DNA of 64,000 bases from Verrucomicrobiia bacterium (GCA_947462875.1 CANHQJ010000011.1:1-64000); one strand, 5' to 3'. Shown: positions 25,295 through 34,613, counted from the first letter of the stretch. Notes: generated by a model not told the origin, from the sequence alone. Numbers and translations are program-made.

Positions 25295-28200
25295 TTACTT
25301 CACCAACTTCATCATCAGGTCCTTGCTTTCGAGAGTGTTGCCGACTTCGACAAAAATTTCCTGCACGGTGCCGGCGCAGGGGGCTGTCACGGTGGTGAAC
25401 ATTTTCATCGCTTCGAGCGTGAGCAGCGGTTCGCCTTCTTTGACTTTTTGGCCGATGCTGACCGTCATGCTGGCGACCATGCCGGGCATGGGGGCGGCGA
25501 TTTGATAGGGATCGGCGGCATCGGCTTTGGGGCGGGCGGTGCTGGCCTTGACGGCGCTCTTGTCATCGACTTGCACGTGGCGCGGGTAGCCGTTGAGTTC
25601 GAAGATGGCGGTGCGTTGACCAGCGGCATCGACCTCGGTGATGTTGTGCAGGCGGATGAACAAGGTCTTGCCCGCCTCGAGGCTGAGGGTGACTTCTTCC
25701 TTGTCTTTCAGGCCATAGAAAAACGCAGGTGTCGGCAGGACGGAGAGGTCGCTGAAGTTTTTGCGCGATTTGATGAGATCCTTGAAGACTTGCGGATACA
25801 TCAGATAGGAATACAGCTCATCATCACTGGTGTTTTTGTGGCCGGTGATTTTGGCGACTTCGAGTTTGGTTTTTTCCAGATCGACTTTTTCCGCGCGTTC
25901 GCCGGGGCGATTGGTGAAAGGCTTTTTGTTGCCGAGGATGATTTTCTGGATGTCCTTCGGCCAGCCGCCCATCGGTTGGCCGAGACCGCCCTGGAGCATG
26001 TCGATGACGCTTTCGGGGAAGTTCGTGCCAGCGGGGAGGCTTTGCAGGTAGCTGCGCGCATCGCCGGGTTTCACGCCGCGCGAAATGAGGAACATGCACA
26101 TGTCACCGACGACTTTTGACGACGGGGTGACTTTTACGATGTCTCCAAAAAGTAGATTGACCTCGGCATACATGCGGGCGATCTCCGGCCAGCGGTGGCC
26201 GATGCCCATGCTCTCGGCTTGCTCTTTGAGGTTGGTGTATTGGCCCCCCGGCATTTCGTGGAGATAGACCTCGGCAGTGCCGTGTGGCTCGGCAGTGTCG
26301 AAAGGTTTGTAATAGGTGCGGACATGCGCCCAGTAGTCCGAGTATTCATTGAGGGCATCGAGATCGAGCTGGGTATCGCGCGGGCCGTGCTGCAGCGCGG
26401 CGACGACGGAATTGAGATTCGGCTGCGAGGTGCATCCGCTCATGCTGGCGATGGCGGCATCGCAGATATCCACCCCGGCCTCGGCGGCCATGAGGATGGA
26501 GCTGGCATTGATGCCGGAGGTGTCGTGGGTGTGGAAGTGGATGGGCAGACCGATTTCCTCCTTGAGCGCCTTGACGAGTTTTTTCGCGGCCATGGGGCGG
26601 CAGAGGCCGGCCATATCCTTGATGCAAAGCATGTGCGCGCCCATTTTTTCCAACTCCTTGGCGAGTGTGACGTAATACTTGAGATCGTACTTGTCGCGCT
26701 TGGGATCAAGGATGTTGCCGGTGTAGCAAATCGTGCCTTCGCACAAGGAGGAGGTTTCCTCGCGCACGGCCGTCATGGCCTCGGTGAGATTCGGCAGGTA
26801 GTTGAGGCTATCGAAAATGCGGAAGATATCCATGCCGTTCTCGGCGGAATGTTTGATGAAGCCGCGCACGACGTTGTCAGGATAGTTGGTGTAGCCGACG
26901 GCATTCGAGCCACGGAAGAGCATCTGGAAGAGGATGTTCGGCACGCGTTCGCGCAACTGGCGCAGGCGTTCCCACGGGCATTCCTTGAGGAAACGCATGG
27001 CGGTGTCGAAGGTGGCGCCGCCCCACATTTCCATCGAAAAGAGATTCGGTGTGCGATGGGCGACGGCATCGGCTACTGCCAGCATGTCGAAGGTGCGCAC
27101 GCGGGTGGCGAGCAGCGACTGATGGGCATCACGCATGGTGGTGTCCGTGAGCAGCAGGCGTTTTTGCTTGGTGACCCACTCGGCGAATTTTTCGGGTCCG
27201 AGTTTGGTGAGAAGCTGCTTGGTTCCCTCGGCGGGCGGTGTGAGGTGATCGTAGGCGACAGCGGGAGCGGGGGCGAAAATTTTCTCGGTGACGTAGCCTT
27301 TGGTGTTCGGGTTGCCATTGACCGTGACATCGGAAAGGTAACTGAGCAGTTTGGTGGCGCGGTCTTTTTTCGAAGCGAAGGTGAAAAGCTGAGGGTTGGT
27401 ATCGATAAAACGCGTGGTCGCATCACCGGCGCGGAAGATGGGGTCGTGAATGACGTTTTCGAGGAAGGGGATGTTGGTCTTCACGCCGCGGATGCGGAAC
27501 TCACGCAGCGCGCGGTCCATGCGGTCGAGAGCGATTTGATAGGTGCGTCCGAAAACGGTGACCTTGACGAGCATGGAGTCGTAGTAAGGCGTGATCACGG
27601 CGTTTTGCGTGCCGAGCGCGCCATCGAGACGGATGCCGAAACCACCGGCGCTGCGGTAGGTGAGGATTTTACCGAAGTCCGGTGTGAAGTTGCTTTCGGG
27701 GTCCTCGGTGGTGATGCGGCATTGAATCGCGAAGCCGGATTTTTCGACCTTTGACTGCTTGGGCAGGTCCATGACCTTGTCGTGGAGTTGATGGCCCATG
27801 GCGATCTGGATCTGCGATTGCACGATGTCGATGGCGGTGATTTCTTCGGTGACCGTGTGCTCGACCTGGATGCGCGGATTCATCTCGATGAAATACCACT
27901 CGCCCGATTCGACATCGACAAGGAACTCGACGGTGCCGGCGTGGGTGTAGTTCACTTCCTTGGCGATGGCGAGCGATGCATGGCAAAGGCCCTCGATGAT
28001 GGCGGGATCGATGCCGTAGCTGGGGGCCATCTCGATCACCTTCTGGTGACGACGCTGCACCGAGCAATCGCGCTCGTGAAGGTGGAGCACGTTGTCGTGT
28101 TTATCGGCGAGGATTTGCACCTCGATGTGTTTCGCGCGTCCGACGAATTTTTCGAGGAACACCGCGCCATTGCCGAAAGCGCGCTGTGCTTCCGTTTGCG

Positions 28201-28774
28201 CTTCCTCCAACAGACCTTCGAGATCTTTCTCCTCGCGCACCACACGCATGCCGCGGCCACCGCCACCGAAGGCGGCCTTGATGATGAGCGGGAAGCCGAT
28301 TTTTTTCGCGGCCTTGATGGCATCCTTGCGGTCGCTCACAGGTTCCGGGGTGCCCTGCAGGGTGGGTACCTTGAGTTTTTCCGCGACATTGCGCGCGGCG
28401 GTCTTATCGCCCATGCGGTCGAGGATGTCCGCATCCGGTCCGATGAAAATGATGCCATTTTTTTCGCAAGCGCGGGCGAAGTCGGGGTTCTCCGAGAGAA
28501 AGCCGTAGCCTGGATGAATGGCATCCACGCCTTTTTCCACCGCGAGTGCGACGATGCCCTCGATATCGAGATAAGCGCCGAGCGGTCCTTTGTCCTTATT
28601 GAGCTGATAGGCCTCGTCGGCCTTGAAGCGGTGCGGGCAGAAGCGGTCCTCGTAGGCGTAAATGGCGACAGTGCGGATGCCGAGTTCGGTAGCGGCGCGC
28701 ATCACGCGGATCGCGATTTCAGAACGGTTGGCGACGAGAAGTTTTTTGATCGGACGAATCGCGGTCTTGGGCAT
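25295..28774 (-). CDS. pyc: pyruvate carboxylase
   Basis: 1159 residues, single-chain alpha4-type enzyme making oxaloacetate from pyruvate and bicarbonate with ATP. The biotin carboxylase domain (about 9-465) has KLLVANRSEIAIRV, the ATP-grasp loop KAAFGGGGRGMRVV and YFIEMNPRIQVEHTVTEE. The carboxyltransferase domain (about 545-820) has LLTDTTMRDAHQSLLATR, MEMWGGATFDTAMRFL, CIKDMAGL with the carboxylated Lys, and HFHTHDTSG metal ligands. The carboxyl-carrier domain carries biotinyl Lys in LEAMKMF (about Lys1124). All three domains are intact and full length. The anaplerotic role fits an organism that also encodes acs in this window. bioF, 20 kb away, is a related requirement. Confidence 0.98.
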   Translation of the reverse strand: MPKTAIRPIKKLLVANRSEIAIRVMRAATELGIRTVAIYAYEDRFCPHRFKADEAYQLNKDKGPLGAYLDIEGIVALAVEKGVDAIHPGYGFLSENPDFARACEKNGIIFIGPDADILDRMGDKTAARNVAEKLKVPTLQGTPEPVSDRKDAIKAAKKIGFPLIIKAAFGGGGRGMRVVREEKDLEGLLEEAQTEAQRAFGNGAVFLEKFVGRAKHIEVQILADKHDNVLHLHERDCSVQRRHQKVIEMAPSYGIDPAIIEGLCHASLAIAKEVNYTHAGTVEFLVDVESGEWYFIEMNPRIQVEHTVTEEITAIDIVQSQIQIAMGHQLHDKVMDLPKQSKVEKSGFAIQCRITTEDPESNFTPDFGKILTYRSAGGFGIRLDGALGTQNAVITPYYDSMLVKVTVFGRTYQIALDRMDRALREFRIRGVKTNIPFLENVIHDPIFRAGDATTRFIDTNPQLFTFASKKDRATKLLSYLSDVTVNGNPNTKGYVTEKIFAPAPAVAYDHLTPPAEGTKQLLTKLGPEKFAEWVTKQKRLLLTDTTMRDAHQSLLATRVRTFDMLAVADAVAHRTPNLFSMEMWGGATFDTAMRFLKECPWERLRQLRERVPNILFQMLFRGSNAVGYTNYPDNVVRGFIKHSAENGMDIFRIFDSLNYLPNLTEAMTAVREETSSLCEGTICYTGNILDPKRDKYDLKYYVTLAKELEKMGAHMLCIKDMAGLCRPMAAKKLVKALKEEIGLPIHFHTHDTSGINASSILMAAEAGVDICDAAIASMSGCTSQPNLNSVVAALQHGPRDTQLDLDALNEYSDYWAHVRTYYKPFDTAEPHGTAEVYLHEMPGGQYTNLKEQAESMGIGHRWPEIARMYAEVNLLFGDIVKVTPSSKVVGDMCMFLISRGVKPGDARSYLQSLPAGTNFPESVIDMLQGGLGQPMGGWPKDIQKIILGNKKPFTNRPGERAEKVDLEKTKLEVAKITGHKNTSDDELYSYLMYPQVFKDLIKSRKNFSDLSVLPTPAFFYGLKDKEEVTLSLEAGKTLFIRLHNITEVDAAGQRTAIFELNGYPRHVQVDDKSAVKASTARPKADAADPYQIAAPMPGMVASMTVSIGQKVKEGEPLLTLEAMKMFTTVTAPCAGTVQEIFVEVGNTLESKDLMMKLVK

Positions 28775-28857
28775 GCGCGGAGCTTAGGCATTGGGGCGAA
28801 TGCATCAAGCGGAAAAACGAGCGTATGACCTACAGAGTCTAACTGATCAAGAGGCGA

Positions 28858-29025
28858 TCAATACGTGGGAGCTCCGTATGGATCGACGACATCGCCGCCG
28901 CCACCGGAGTTTTGGATTTTGTTTTTCGTCCAGATGAAACCTTGTTTCATGTCGCGATAAAGGCCGATCGAGGTATTGCACGATACCAATGTCAGCGATG
29001 TGATACAGAGCAGGATGTATTTCAT
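28858..29025 (-). CDS. entericidin-like small lipoprotein
   Basis: 55 codons, missed by long-ORF calling. The product starts MKYILLCITSLTLVSCNTSI: a lipoprotein signal with lipobox LVSC and acylated Cys16. The following NTSIGLYRDMKQGFIWTKNKI resembles the entericidin EcnA/EcnB pattern C-N-T-x-x-G-x-x-x-D-x-K-x-x-G. The tail is Gly- and Pro-rich (SGGGGDVVDPYGAPTY). Entericidins are tiny outer-membrane-associated lipoproteins linked to stress and toxin-antidote behaviour in enterobacteria; whether that applies here is unknown. It is divergent from the glycosyltransferase gene and 83 bases upstream of pyc. Confidence 0.72.
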   Translation of the reverse strand: MKYILLCITSLTLVSCNTSIGLYRDMKQGFIWTKNKIQNSGGGGDVVDPYGAPTY

Positions 29026-29180
29026 GGTTCGAATGCTGCCACGCGACGCAATGAAGTCAATAGAAAAATTACGGAAATCTTAAAGAGATCGCGTGTATCG
29101 TCCGATCCATCAATCAAAAATGTGGCAGGAACCGCACTTTGGCATTTGACATAAGTTGGTTCATCCGGTGAAAATGGGCC

Positions 29181-30740
29181 ATGAGTCAGAAGGAGCAGGG
29201 GGGGACGCCATCGCCCTTGAAGTGGTCATTGGCAGGGGAGGACGAGATTGTCATTCCTCAAGTCGATCCATTGTCGAAAAAACGCGAGTATGCCAAAGTG
29301 TTTCGTTTGCCGATCATCCGCGATGTGGGAGCGGAGGAGAGTTGTGTCTGTTACAGCTGGCAGTATGGCGGTGCGCCATGGATTCAGGCGTTTTTGCCGA
29401 GCCTGAGACAGTGGGCAAAACGGCATCGCATCGAGTTGAATATCGATGCCCAGGAGGCGATCCAAAAAGGACTGCGCGAGTCGCCGTATCGCCAATGGAT
29501 CCAGCACTTTCTGGCCGGGGAGTTTGACTGGATGATGCATGTGGATGCGGATGTGATGATTCATCCGCTGGCACCGCATGTGTTGCAAGCCAAGCGCGAA
29601 AGCGGGCTGTGGGCGCACGAGCAAGCCTATCCCGCGGGGCGCTTTGCGGCGTGGCGGAAGTGGGTCAAAGCCAGCTACCAGCGGGATGTTCCCGATGACT
29701 TTCCCTATGCCAATGATGGTGTGTGGTTGATGGATCGGGTCACTGCCGAGCAAATGTTGCCGCTGACCGAGGGATTCATCGCGCCGAATGTGCCGCATGA
29801 ATTTTACTTCAACTGGTGGCGTTTTCTTCTGCGCGAGCGGCAACCGGAGCGGGTGAAATCTCTGGAGATGGTCTGGAACCGACTGCCCGTCGATGCCTCG
29901 AAATTCCAACCTGCCTGGTTCTATCATTGTGCCGGGCGCGACAAGGGGGCGGTGCTCAAGGACTTGCAAACCAATGGATTTCTCCCTGTGCCCCGTCCGC
30001 CGATGACCTTCAAGCCATGGCCGGAAAAGGCGGAGATGGAAAAACTCATCTCGCTGCCGTTCAAACTGGAAGGGGATATCTGGAAAGGCGAACTGCTGCG
30101 CTATGCCCTGCGGTCCCTGGAGCAGTATGGCCCTGCGGATTGGCCCTTGATTGTCTGGGGTACCGAGCGTCCCGAGTGGTTGGATGAATCCGTATTCCGT
30201 TATGAGGACATGCTCCAGCGGGCCTTGCTGCGAACCTACGCGCTGGCGGAAAAAGTCCTGTATATGAACGACGATATTTTTTTTCTGCGGCCTTCGAGTG
30301 AGGCGGATATCGCCGAACCCTTGTATCTGAAAGAAAATCTGATCGGTGACATTCCAAGGATGATGCAATCGGATAACAAATGGCAGCGCGCTCGCGGGGT
30401 CATCGTCTCGCGACTGCATCACGAGCTGGGCATGGATCGAGTGCCTGATTTTTCCACCCATACTCCGTATCTGTTTCATCGCAATCAGGCGCGCAAGGCC
30501 TTTGAATTTTTCGGAGTATGGTTCAAAATGCCGCAGGAGCTGGCATTTTACGGCTTGCTCGGAATCGAAGGAAAACCATGCACTGAAAAAGCCGACATGC
30601 AGACATTGGATGACCCTCTCATGCGCTGGTTCAACGTCCCGGATGATGAAGTGGACAACCAGGAATTCCGCGCTTGGATGGAGAAAAAATTTCCCAAGCC
30701 CTCGCGCTGGGAAAAGCCGGTGGCAGCCAAAAGCGAATGA
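29181..30740 (+). CDS. two-domain protein: DxD glycosyltransferase-like plus Stealth-like phosphotransferase region
   Basis: 519 residues, no signal peptide. The N-terminal half has a GT-A-like core with WMMHVDADVMIHPL (DxD at the HVDAD segment), followed by the ANDGVWLMDR acceptor-side segment. The C-terminal half (about 325-480) has VLYMNDDIFFLRP and THTPYLFHR, resembling the CR2 (LNDD-x-F-F-L) and CR3 regions of Stealth hexose-1-phosphate transferases that build capsule polymers. The usual CR1 DVVYTWVDG is not obvious. The gene stands alone: no wzx/wzy or other polysaccharide genes nearby. A TTGACA hexamer lies at 29146-29151. The domain pairing is an inference from short motifs; surface glycan synthesis is the likely area. 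Confidence 0.6.
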   Translation: MSQKEQGGTPSPLKWSLAGEDEIVIPQVDPLSKKREYAKVFRLPIIRDVGAEESCVCYSWQYGGAPWIQAFLPSLRQWAKRHRIELNIDAQEAIQKGLRESPYRQWIQHFLAGEFDWMMHVDADVMIHPLAPHVLQAKRESGLWAHEQAYPAGRFAAWRKWVKASYQRDVPDDFPYANDGVWLMDRVTAEQMLPLTEGFIAPNVPHEFYFNWWRFLLRERQPERVKSLEMVWNRLPVDASKFQPAWFYHCAGRDKGAVLKDLQTNGFLPVPRPPMTFKPWPEKAEMEKLISLPFKLEGDIWKGELLRYALRSLEQYGPADWPLIVWGTERPEWLDESVFRYEDMLQRALLRTYALAEKVLYMNDDIFFLRPSSEADIAEPLYLKENLIGDIPRMMQSDNKWQRARGVIVSRLHHELGMDRVPDFSTHTPYLFHRNQARKAFEFFGVWFKMPQELAFYGLLGIEGKPCTEKADMQTLDDPLMRWFNVPDDEVDNQEFRAWMEKKFPKPSRWEKPVAAKSE

Positions 30741-30775
30741 ACAAAAAAACGCCGCAACCGGTGAAGGTTGCGGCG
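30741..30775 (-). terminator. intrinsic terminator for the RRM protein gene
   Basis: Perfect 10-bp stem CGCCGCAACC (30750-30759) and GGTTGCGGCG (30766-30775). On the minus strand the hairpin is followed by GTTTTTTTGT, giving a U-tract just after the leftward RRM gene (ends 30797). The opposite side lacks a T-run, so it is not an obvious terminator for the rightward glycosyltransferase gene. Confidence 0.85.
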
Positions 30776-30796
30776 TGGTGATTCGGGCAAGGAGAC

Positions 30797-31663
30797 TTAC
30801 ACGAAGGTTTCCTTCTGCGATTCCGCTTCCAGCGAGTGCACTTCCTCCACGATGGCGGCAGGTGCCTCTGCGGAAGCCACGGTTGCTTCCGCTGCCGGAG
30901 CGGCGGTCGCAACGACGGGCTCAGGATTCTGTGCGGCTTGCTCCTTTTGTTCGCGGGCGGTGATGGCGGCTTCGCCTTCCTCGGCATTTTTCGCCTTGGC
31001 ACCGGACACGATGAGCTGGCGGCCCATGAAATGCTGGTCATGCAGCACTTCTACGGCGCGCTTGGCTTCATCGATGCGAAGCATTTCCACAAAGCCATAG
31101 CCTTTGGATTTGTGGGTGTGCTTGTTATACACGATCTCGACACTGCGCACGGGGCCTACGCCCTTGAACAATTCTTCGATGTCGGACTCGCTGGCGTCAT
31201 ACGAGAGGTTGCCGATATAGAGGCGGGTGGATTCCACATCGTTGAGGGTTGGCTCACGGCGTTCGCGCGGTTCACGGGGTGCTCGTGGCTCGCGCTGCTC
31301 GCGAGGAGGGCGGGCTTCGCCACCGCTGCGGGCATCGCGGGTGTTGGAGCGCGGCGCCTGTTTTTCACCGCGTGGTGGACGTGGGCCGCTGGGCTTTTCC
31401 TCATCGCGCGTTCTGTTGTTTGCCGGTTTGGCATCGCTGCGGCCGGGGCGTACGGGTTCTTTGTAGAGACCGATGGCTTTCAGCAACTTCTGCCAGAAGC
31501 TCAGCTTCGCCGGGGCGCGGTTGACGAACGACTGGTGCTGTGAGACAGGCCGTGGCTTGTTGTGGGAGCCTTGGTTCGGCTTGCGGTCATTGTTGCTGCG
31601 GTTACGGTTGCGATTGCGATTGCGGTTACGATTCGGGTTATGTTCCTGTGTTCCGTTGGACAT
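30797..31663 (-). CDS. RRM-domain RNA-binding protein with Asn/Arg-rich N-terminus
   Basis: 288 residues from the ATG at 31663 (MSNGTQEHNP). The N-terminus has a run of Asn-Arg pairs. A basic, Pro/Arg-rich disordered linker follows (RPPREQREPRAPREPRERRE). A single RRM then spans about 155-235, with RNP2 RLYIGNLSYD and RNP1 KGYGFVEM, both aromatic positions intact. The C-terminus is Ala/Glu-rich. Small RRM proteins of this kind occur in cyanobacteria, Planctomycetes and Verrucomicrobia and are often cold-induced. The flanking disordered tails could drive condensate formation. The long upstream open frame is unsupported. An intrinsic terminator follows the stop. Confidence 0.92.
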   Translation of the reverse strand: MSNGTQEHNPNRNRNRNRNRNRSNNDRKPNQGSHNKPRPVSQHQSFVNRAPAKLSFWQKLLKAIGLYKEPVRPGRSDAKPANNRTRDEEKPSGPRPPRGEKQAPRSNTRDARSGGEARPPREQREPRAPREPRERREPTLNDVESTRLYIGNLSYDASESDIEELFKGVGPVRSVEIVYNKHTHKSKGYGFVEMLRIDEAKRAVEVLHDQHFMGRQLIVSGAKAKNAEEGEAAITAREQKEQAAQNPEPVVATAAPAAEATVASAEAPAAIVEEVHSLEAESQKETFV

Positions 31664-31989
31664 GTTGGTGGTGTTTCTTAATGGATGGCAGCAGTTCCGA
31701 CACGTGGATCCAGTGGGATCGCGGGCTCGCAAGAAATCTTGAGCGGAGTAGCAAGCAAGCGTGAGCGACACGCTCTCCCGAATCACCCGAGTGAAAAATA
31801 GGGTGCGAGGGAGTGCTTGAGATGGGCCGTGGCGCTGCCATGAGTTGAGGGCAGACGTCTTGTAGTGTGGTCTGCACGCCGACAGTCTAGCGGTCATTGC
31901 GCAAAAATCAAGACCAAAGCGCGGAGGCGGGACGATTCTTGGTGAAGGCCGTGTTTCTTGCGTTAAATGAAAGAGAATCAGTCGTTTTC
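31664..31989. other. 326-base intergenic region between serS and the RRM gene
   Basis: No convincing gene on either strand. On the minus strand it forms the leader and promoter region of the RRM gene. The only structure seen is a short hairpin, AGCGTG-AGCGA-CACGCT (31758-31774), about 100 bases upstream of the ATG. A long structured leader would fit cold-type control of RRM genes, but nothing here proves that. Confidence 0.4.
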
Positions 31990-33279
31990 TCAGCAATCGG
32001 AACCGATTTTATCAGTGCCGAAGTAGGGCACGAGAGCCTCTGGAATGAGAATGGAGCCATCGGCTTGCTGGTACTGCTCCAGCAGGGCTACGTAGAGGCG
32101 GGGCAGGGCGGTGCCGGAACCGTTGAGCGTGTGGGGAAAGCGATTTTTGCCTTCGGAGTCCTTGAAACGCAGCTTCATCCGGCGGGCCTGAAAGTCGCCG
32201 AACCACGAGCAACTGGAAACTTCCAGGTACTTGCCCTGTCCCGGGGCCCAAACCTCGATGTCGTAGGTTTTGGCGGAATTGGCACCGAGGTCGCCCGTGC
32301 AGAGCTCGATGGTGCGGTAGTGCAGGCCCAGTTTTTGCAGAATGGCTTCGGCGTGGGCGGTGAGTTCTTCGAGGGCGGTGAGGCCATGGTCGGGATGCAC
32401 CACCTGCACGAGTTCGACCTTGTCAAACTGATGCATGCGGATGATCCCCTTGTTGTCGCGCCCGGCGGAGCCTGCCTCGCGGCGGAAGCAGGGGGTGTAG
32501 GCCACAAGCTTGAGCGGGAGTTGGTTTTCCTGAACAATCGTATCGCGGTAGAGATTGGTGACGGGTACTTCCGCGGTGGGGGCCAGGAACAGTTGGTTCT
32601 GTCCATCATCGCCGCGCTCGGTGCCGTACATGTCGTCCTCGAATTTCGGCAATTGCCCGGTGCCTTCCATGCACTCGCGTTTGACGAGGTGCGGGACGTT
32701 GACTTCCTCGTAGCCGTGCGAGGTCTGGGTATCGAGCAGGAAATTGATCAGCGCGCGCTCCAGTTTGGCGCCGCGGCCGCGATAAACGGCAAAACCGGCT
32801 CCGGATACGCGGGTGGCGTCGTCCCAGTCGATCAAGCGGTGCCGCGTGGCGAGTTCGACATGATCCTTCGGTTCGGGCAAATTCGGTTTCTCGCCCCATT
32901 CGCGGACGACGGGGTTCGCGGTTTCGTCTTCGCCAAAAGGACAAGCCTCATGAGGCAGGTTGGGAATGTGGAGCAGGTGTTCTTGTTGATGCTGCGAGGT
33001 GATTTCCACTTCGGCATCAATGGCATCGATCTTGGCGTTGATCGCGCGTGCCTCGGCCTCGGCGGTGGAGGTGTCCTCGCCCTTGGCCTTTGCCATGCCG
33101 ATTTGTTTGGCGAGTTGCTTGCGCTGGGATTGCAGAGCCTGTTTTTCGGTCTCGGCGGCGCGGCGCTTTTCATCGCAGGCCAGCACATCATTGATGAGTT
33201 TCCAGTGATTGCCGCCGCGGAGTTTGAGGCGGTCTTGAACGGCGGTGGGATTGTCGCGGATGATTCGGATGTCGAGCAT
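31990..33279 (-). CDS. serS: seryl-tRNA synthetase
   Basis: 429-residue class II synthetase. The N-terminal tRNA-binding coiled coil starts MLDIRIIRDNPTAVQDRLKLRG and runs to about 105 (AAETEKQALQSQRKQLAKQIG). The catalytic core contains LAPTAEVPVTNLYRD (TAE serine-binding motif), motif 2 TPCFRREAGSAGRDNKGIIRMHQFDKVE, and motif 3 NGSGTALPRLYVALLEQYQQ. Length and motifs are complete. The ATG at 33279 matches the conserved N-terminus; the frame continues far upstream only as a shadow of the neighbouring TPR gene. It lies 13 bases behind that gene, so the two form an operon. Confidence 0.97.
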   Translation of the reverse strand: MLDIRIIRDNPTAVQDRLKLRGGNHWKLINDVLACDEKRRAAETEKQALQSQRKQLAKQIGMAKAKGEDTSTAEAEARAINAKIDAIDAEVEITSQHQQEHLLHIPNLPHEACPFGEDETANPVVREWGEKPNLPEPKDHVELATRHRLIDWDDATRVSGAGFAVYRGRGAKLERALINFLLDTQTSHGYEEVNVPHLVKRECMEGTGQLPKFEDDMYGTERGDDGQNQLFLAPTAEVPVTNLYRDTIVQENQLPLKLVAYTPCFRREAGSAGRDNKGIIRMHQFDKVELVQVVHPDHGLTALEELTAHAEAILQKLGLHYRTIELCTGDLGANSAKTYDIEVWAPGQGKYLEVSSCSWFGDFQARRMKLRFKDSEGKNRFPHTLNGSGTALPRLYVALLEQYQQADGSILIPEALVPYFGTDKIGSDC

Positions 33280-33292
33280 GAAGGGGATGGAC

Positions 33293-34498
33293 TTAGTGTT
33301 GCGGAAGATTTTGGTATTCGGGCGGAACCGGCAAGGGCGTTGCCTCATCAGGGGGGAAATCCGGAGGAGGGGGCGGTAGGTCTTGCTGGGAATAGTCGGG
33401 TTTGTTGCCGGGATTGGCCTCGTCAGTGGGGGCGTTGGGCAAAAGCGGGTTGTCCGGATTGTAGCCTGCGGGCATTTCGCGATCGAGAAAGACGGGCGGC
33501 GTATCGGGTTTGTTGAGCTTGTGTGCCAGGATGCGCGGCCACGCCTGGGCATCGATGAGCTCGCCTTTGTAGGAAAGCTCCACGACTTGGCCATAGTAGT
33601 GCTTGTCGCCGAAAAGGTGTTCGTCCTGCCTGTTTTGGGTGGGGATGGTGTAGCTGACTTGCAGCAGTTCTTCGCCAGCGGACCAATCGAGCGGCTCGGT
33701 GATCCATTTCGATTCGACGAGGCAATGCACCGTATCCGCCGCGGAGATTTCCTTGCGGGCGCCGACTTCGTCGAAAAAGTTGACACTGACTTCCAGATCG
33801 CGGCCGTCGATTTGCTCGCCGGGCACGGACTGCACCGGGATCGTGATGATGACCTTTTCTCCATTTTCCGCACGAGGATCCTTGAACACACGCACCCGGC
33901 CCAACACGATGCGGTTGATCTTGTCCTGCGGTTGTTCGAATCCTTGTTTCAATTTATCGGCTGCCTGGAGATAGAGTCCGCCAGCGCCTGTGGTGCCAAG
34001 CTGATAGACCTGATGGTAATAGCCGCGGGCGCGGTCGTAAATGCCCATCGCTTCATGGCAGAGGCCCAATTCATAAAGGGCATTGGCGTCTCTGGGGGAG
34101 CTTTGCAAGGCTTGTTCGAGCTTGGTGATGGCGGACATCATGTCCTCGGCCACCCGTGCGGCTTTGGCCTCCTTGACCAGTTTTTCCGTTACCGGATCCG
34201 CGATCTCCGGTGTGTTCAAGGGACGTGGGGGCGGGAGAGGGGCGGTGGCTACTTGCTCTGCGGGAGCGGGAGTGGGAACCTCGGCCGGAATTGAAGCTGC
34301 GGAGGGGCGTTCGGGTGGACGATTGATGACCACTTGCGGCGCTGCGGGTATTATTTTTTCCACAATCTTGACAGTGCGCGCGTTCTCCATGCGCATCGCA
34401 AGCGCCACACCCGAAACAATCAATTGAGCGAATGCCGTGACGGCGATGAGCCAGCACGAGATCCGGAAAATCAGGGTATGGGAAGAGGCGCGAGCCAT
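33293..34498 (-). CDS. membrane-anchored TPR protein with Pro-rich segments
   Basis: 401 residues. MARASSHTLIF leads into one membrane helix (ISCWLIAVTAFAQLIVSGVALAM). A Pro/Ala-rich linker (about 60-105) follows, then a tetratricopeptide pair (about 115-175) with ITKLEQALQSSPRDANALYELGLCHEAMGIYDRARGYY. Next is a beta-rich domain of unknown type (KVIITIPVQSVPGEQIDGRDLEV, VHCLVESKWI, VVELSYKGELIDAQAW) and an extremely Pro-rich tail (LPPPPPDFPPDEATPLPVPP). The bulk is expected to be periplasmic. The start at 34498 was chosen for the membrane helix; an ATG at 34582 is less likely. Shares an operon with serS. I do not recognise a characterised homologue. Confidence 0.7.
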   Translation of the reverse strand: MARASSHTLIFRISCWLIAVTAFAQLIVSGVALAMRMENARTVKIVEKIIPAAPQVVINRPPERPSAASIPAEVPTPAPAEQVATAPLPPPRPLNTPEIADPVTEKLVKEAKAARVAEDMMSAITKLEQALQSSPRDANALYELGLCHEAMGIYDRARGYYHQVYQLGTTGAGGLYLQAADKLKQGFEQPQDKINRIVLGRVRVFKDPRAENGEKVIITIPVQSVPGEQIDGRDLEVSVNFFDEVGARKEISAADTVHCLVESKWITEPLDWSAGEELLQVSYTIPTQNRQDEHLFGDKHYYGQVVELSYKGELIDAQAWPRILAHKLNKPDTPPVFLDREMPAGYNPDNPLLPNAPTDEANPGNKPDYSQQDLPPPPPDFPPDEATPLPVPPEYQNLPQH

Positions 34499-34613
34499 GG
34501 TGGTGGGCGCAGATGATGCGGCAATTCCGAACAAAGTCAAGTGATCAAGCTCGTGTTGAGACGCGAGAGTAATGCTTCGCATTCACCCCGTCGGTTTCGC
34601 GGAATGATGGTGG

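Noticed and set aside
26195-27754. 519-codon plus-strand frame inside pyc
   Set aside because: It is the antisense of a fully recognisable pyruvate carboxylase with all catalytic motifs; a long antisense frame is expected from GC-rich codon bias.
31600-31636. Apparent hexanucleotide repeat GTTACG/GATTGC in the RRM gene
   Set aside because: It is imperfect and explained by the Asn-Arg dipeptide run using mixed synonymous codons, unlike the perfect GAAAAG array.
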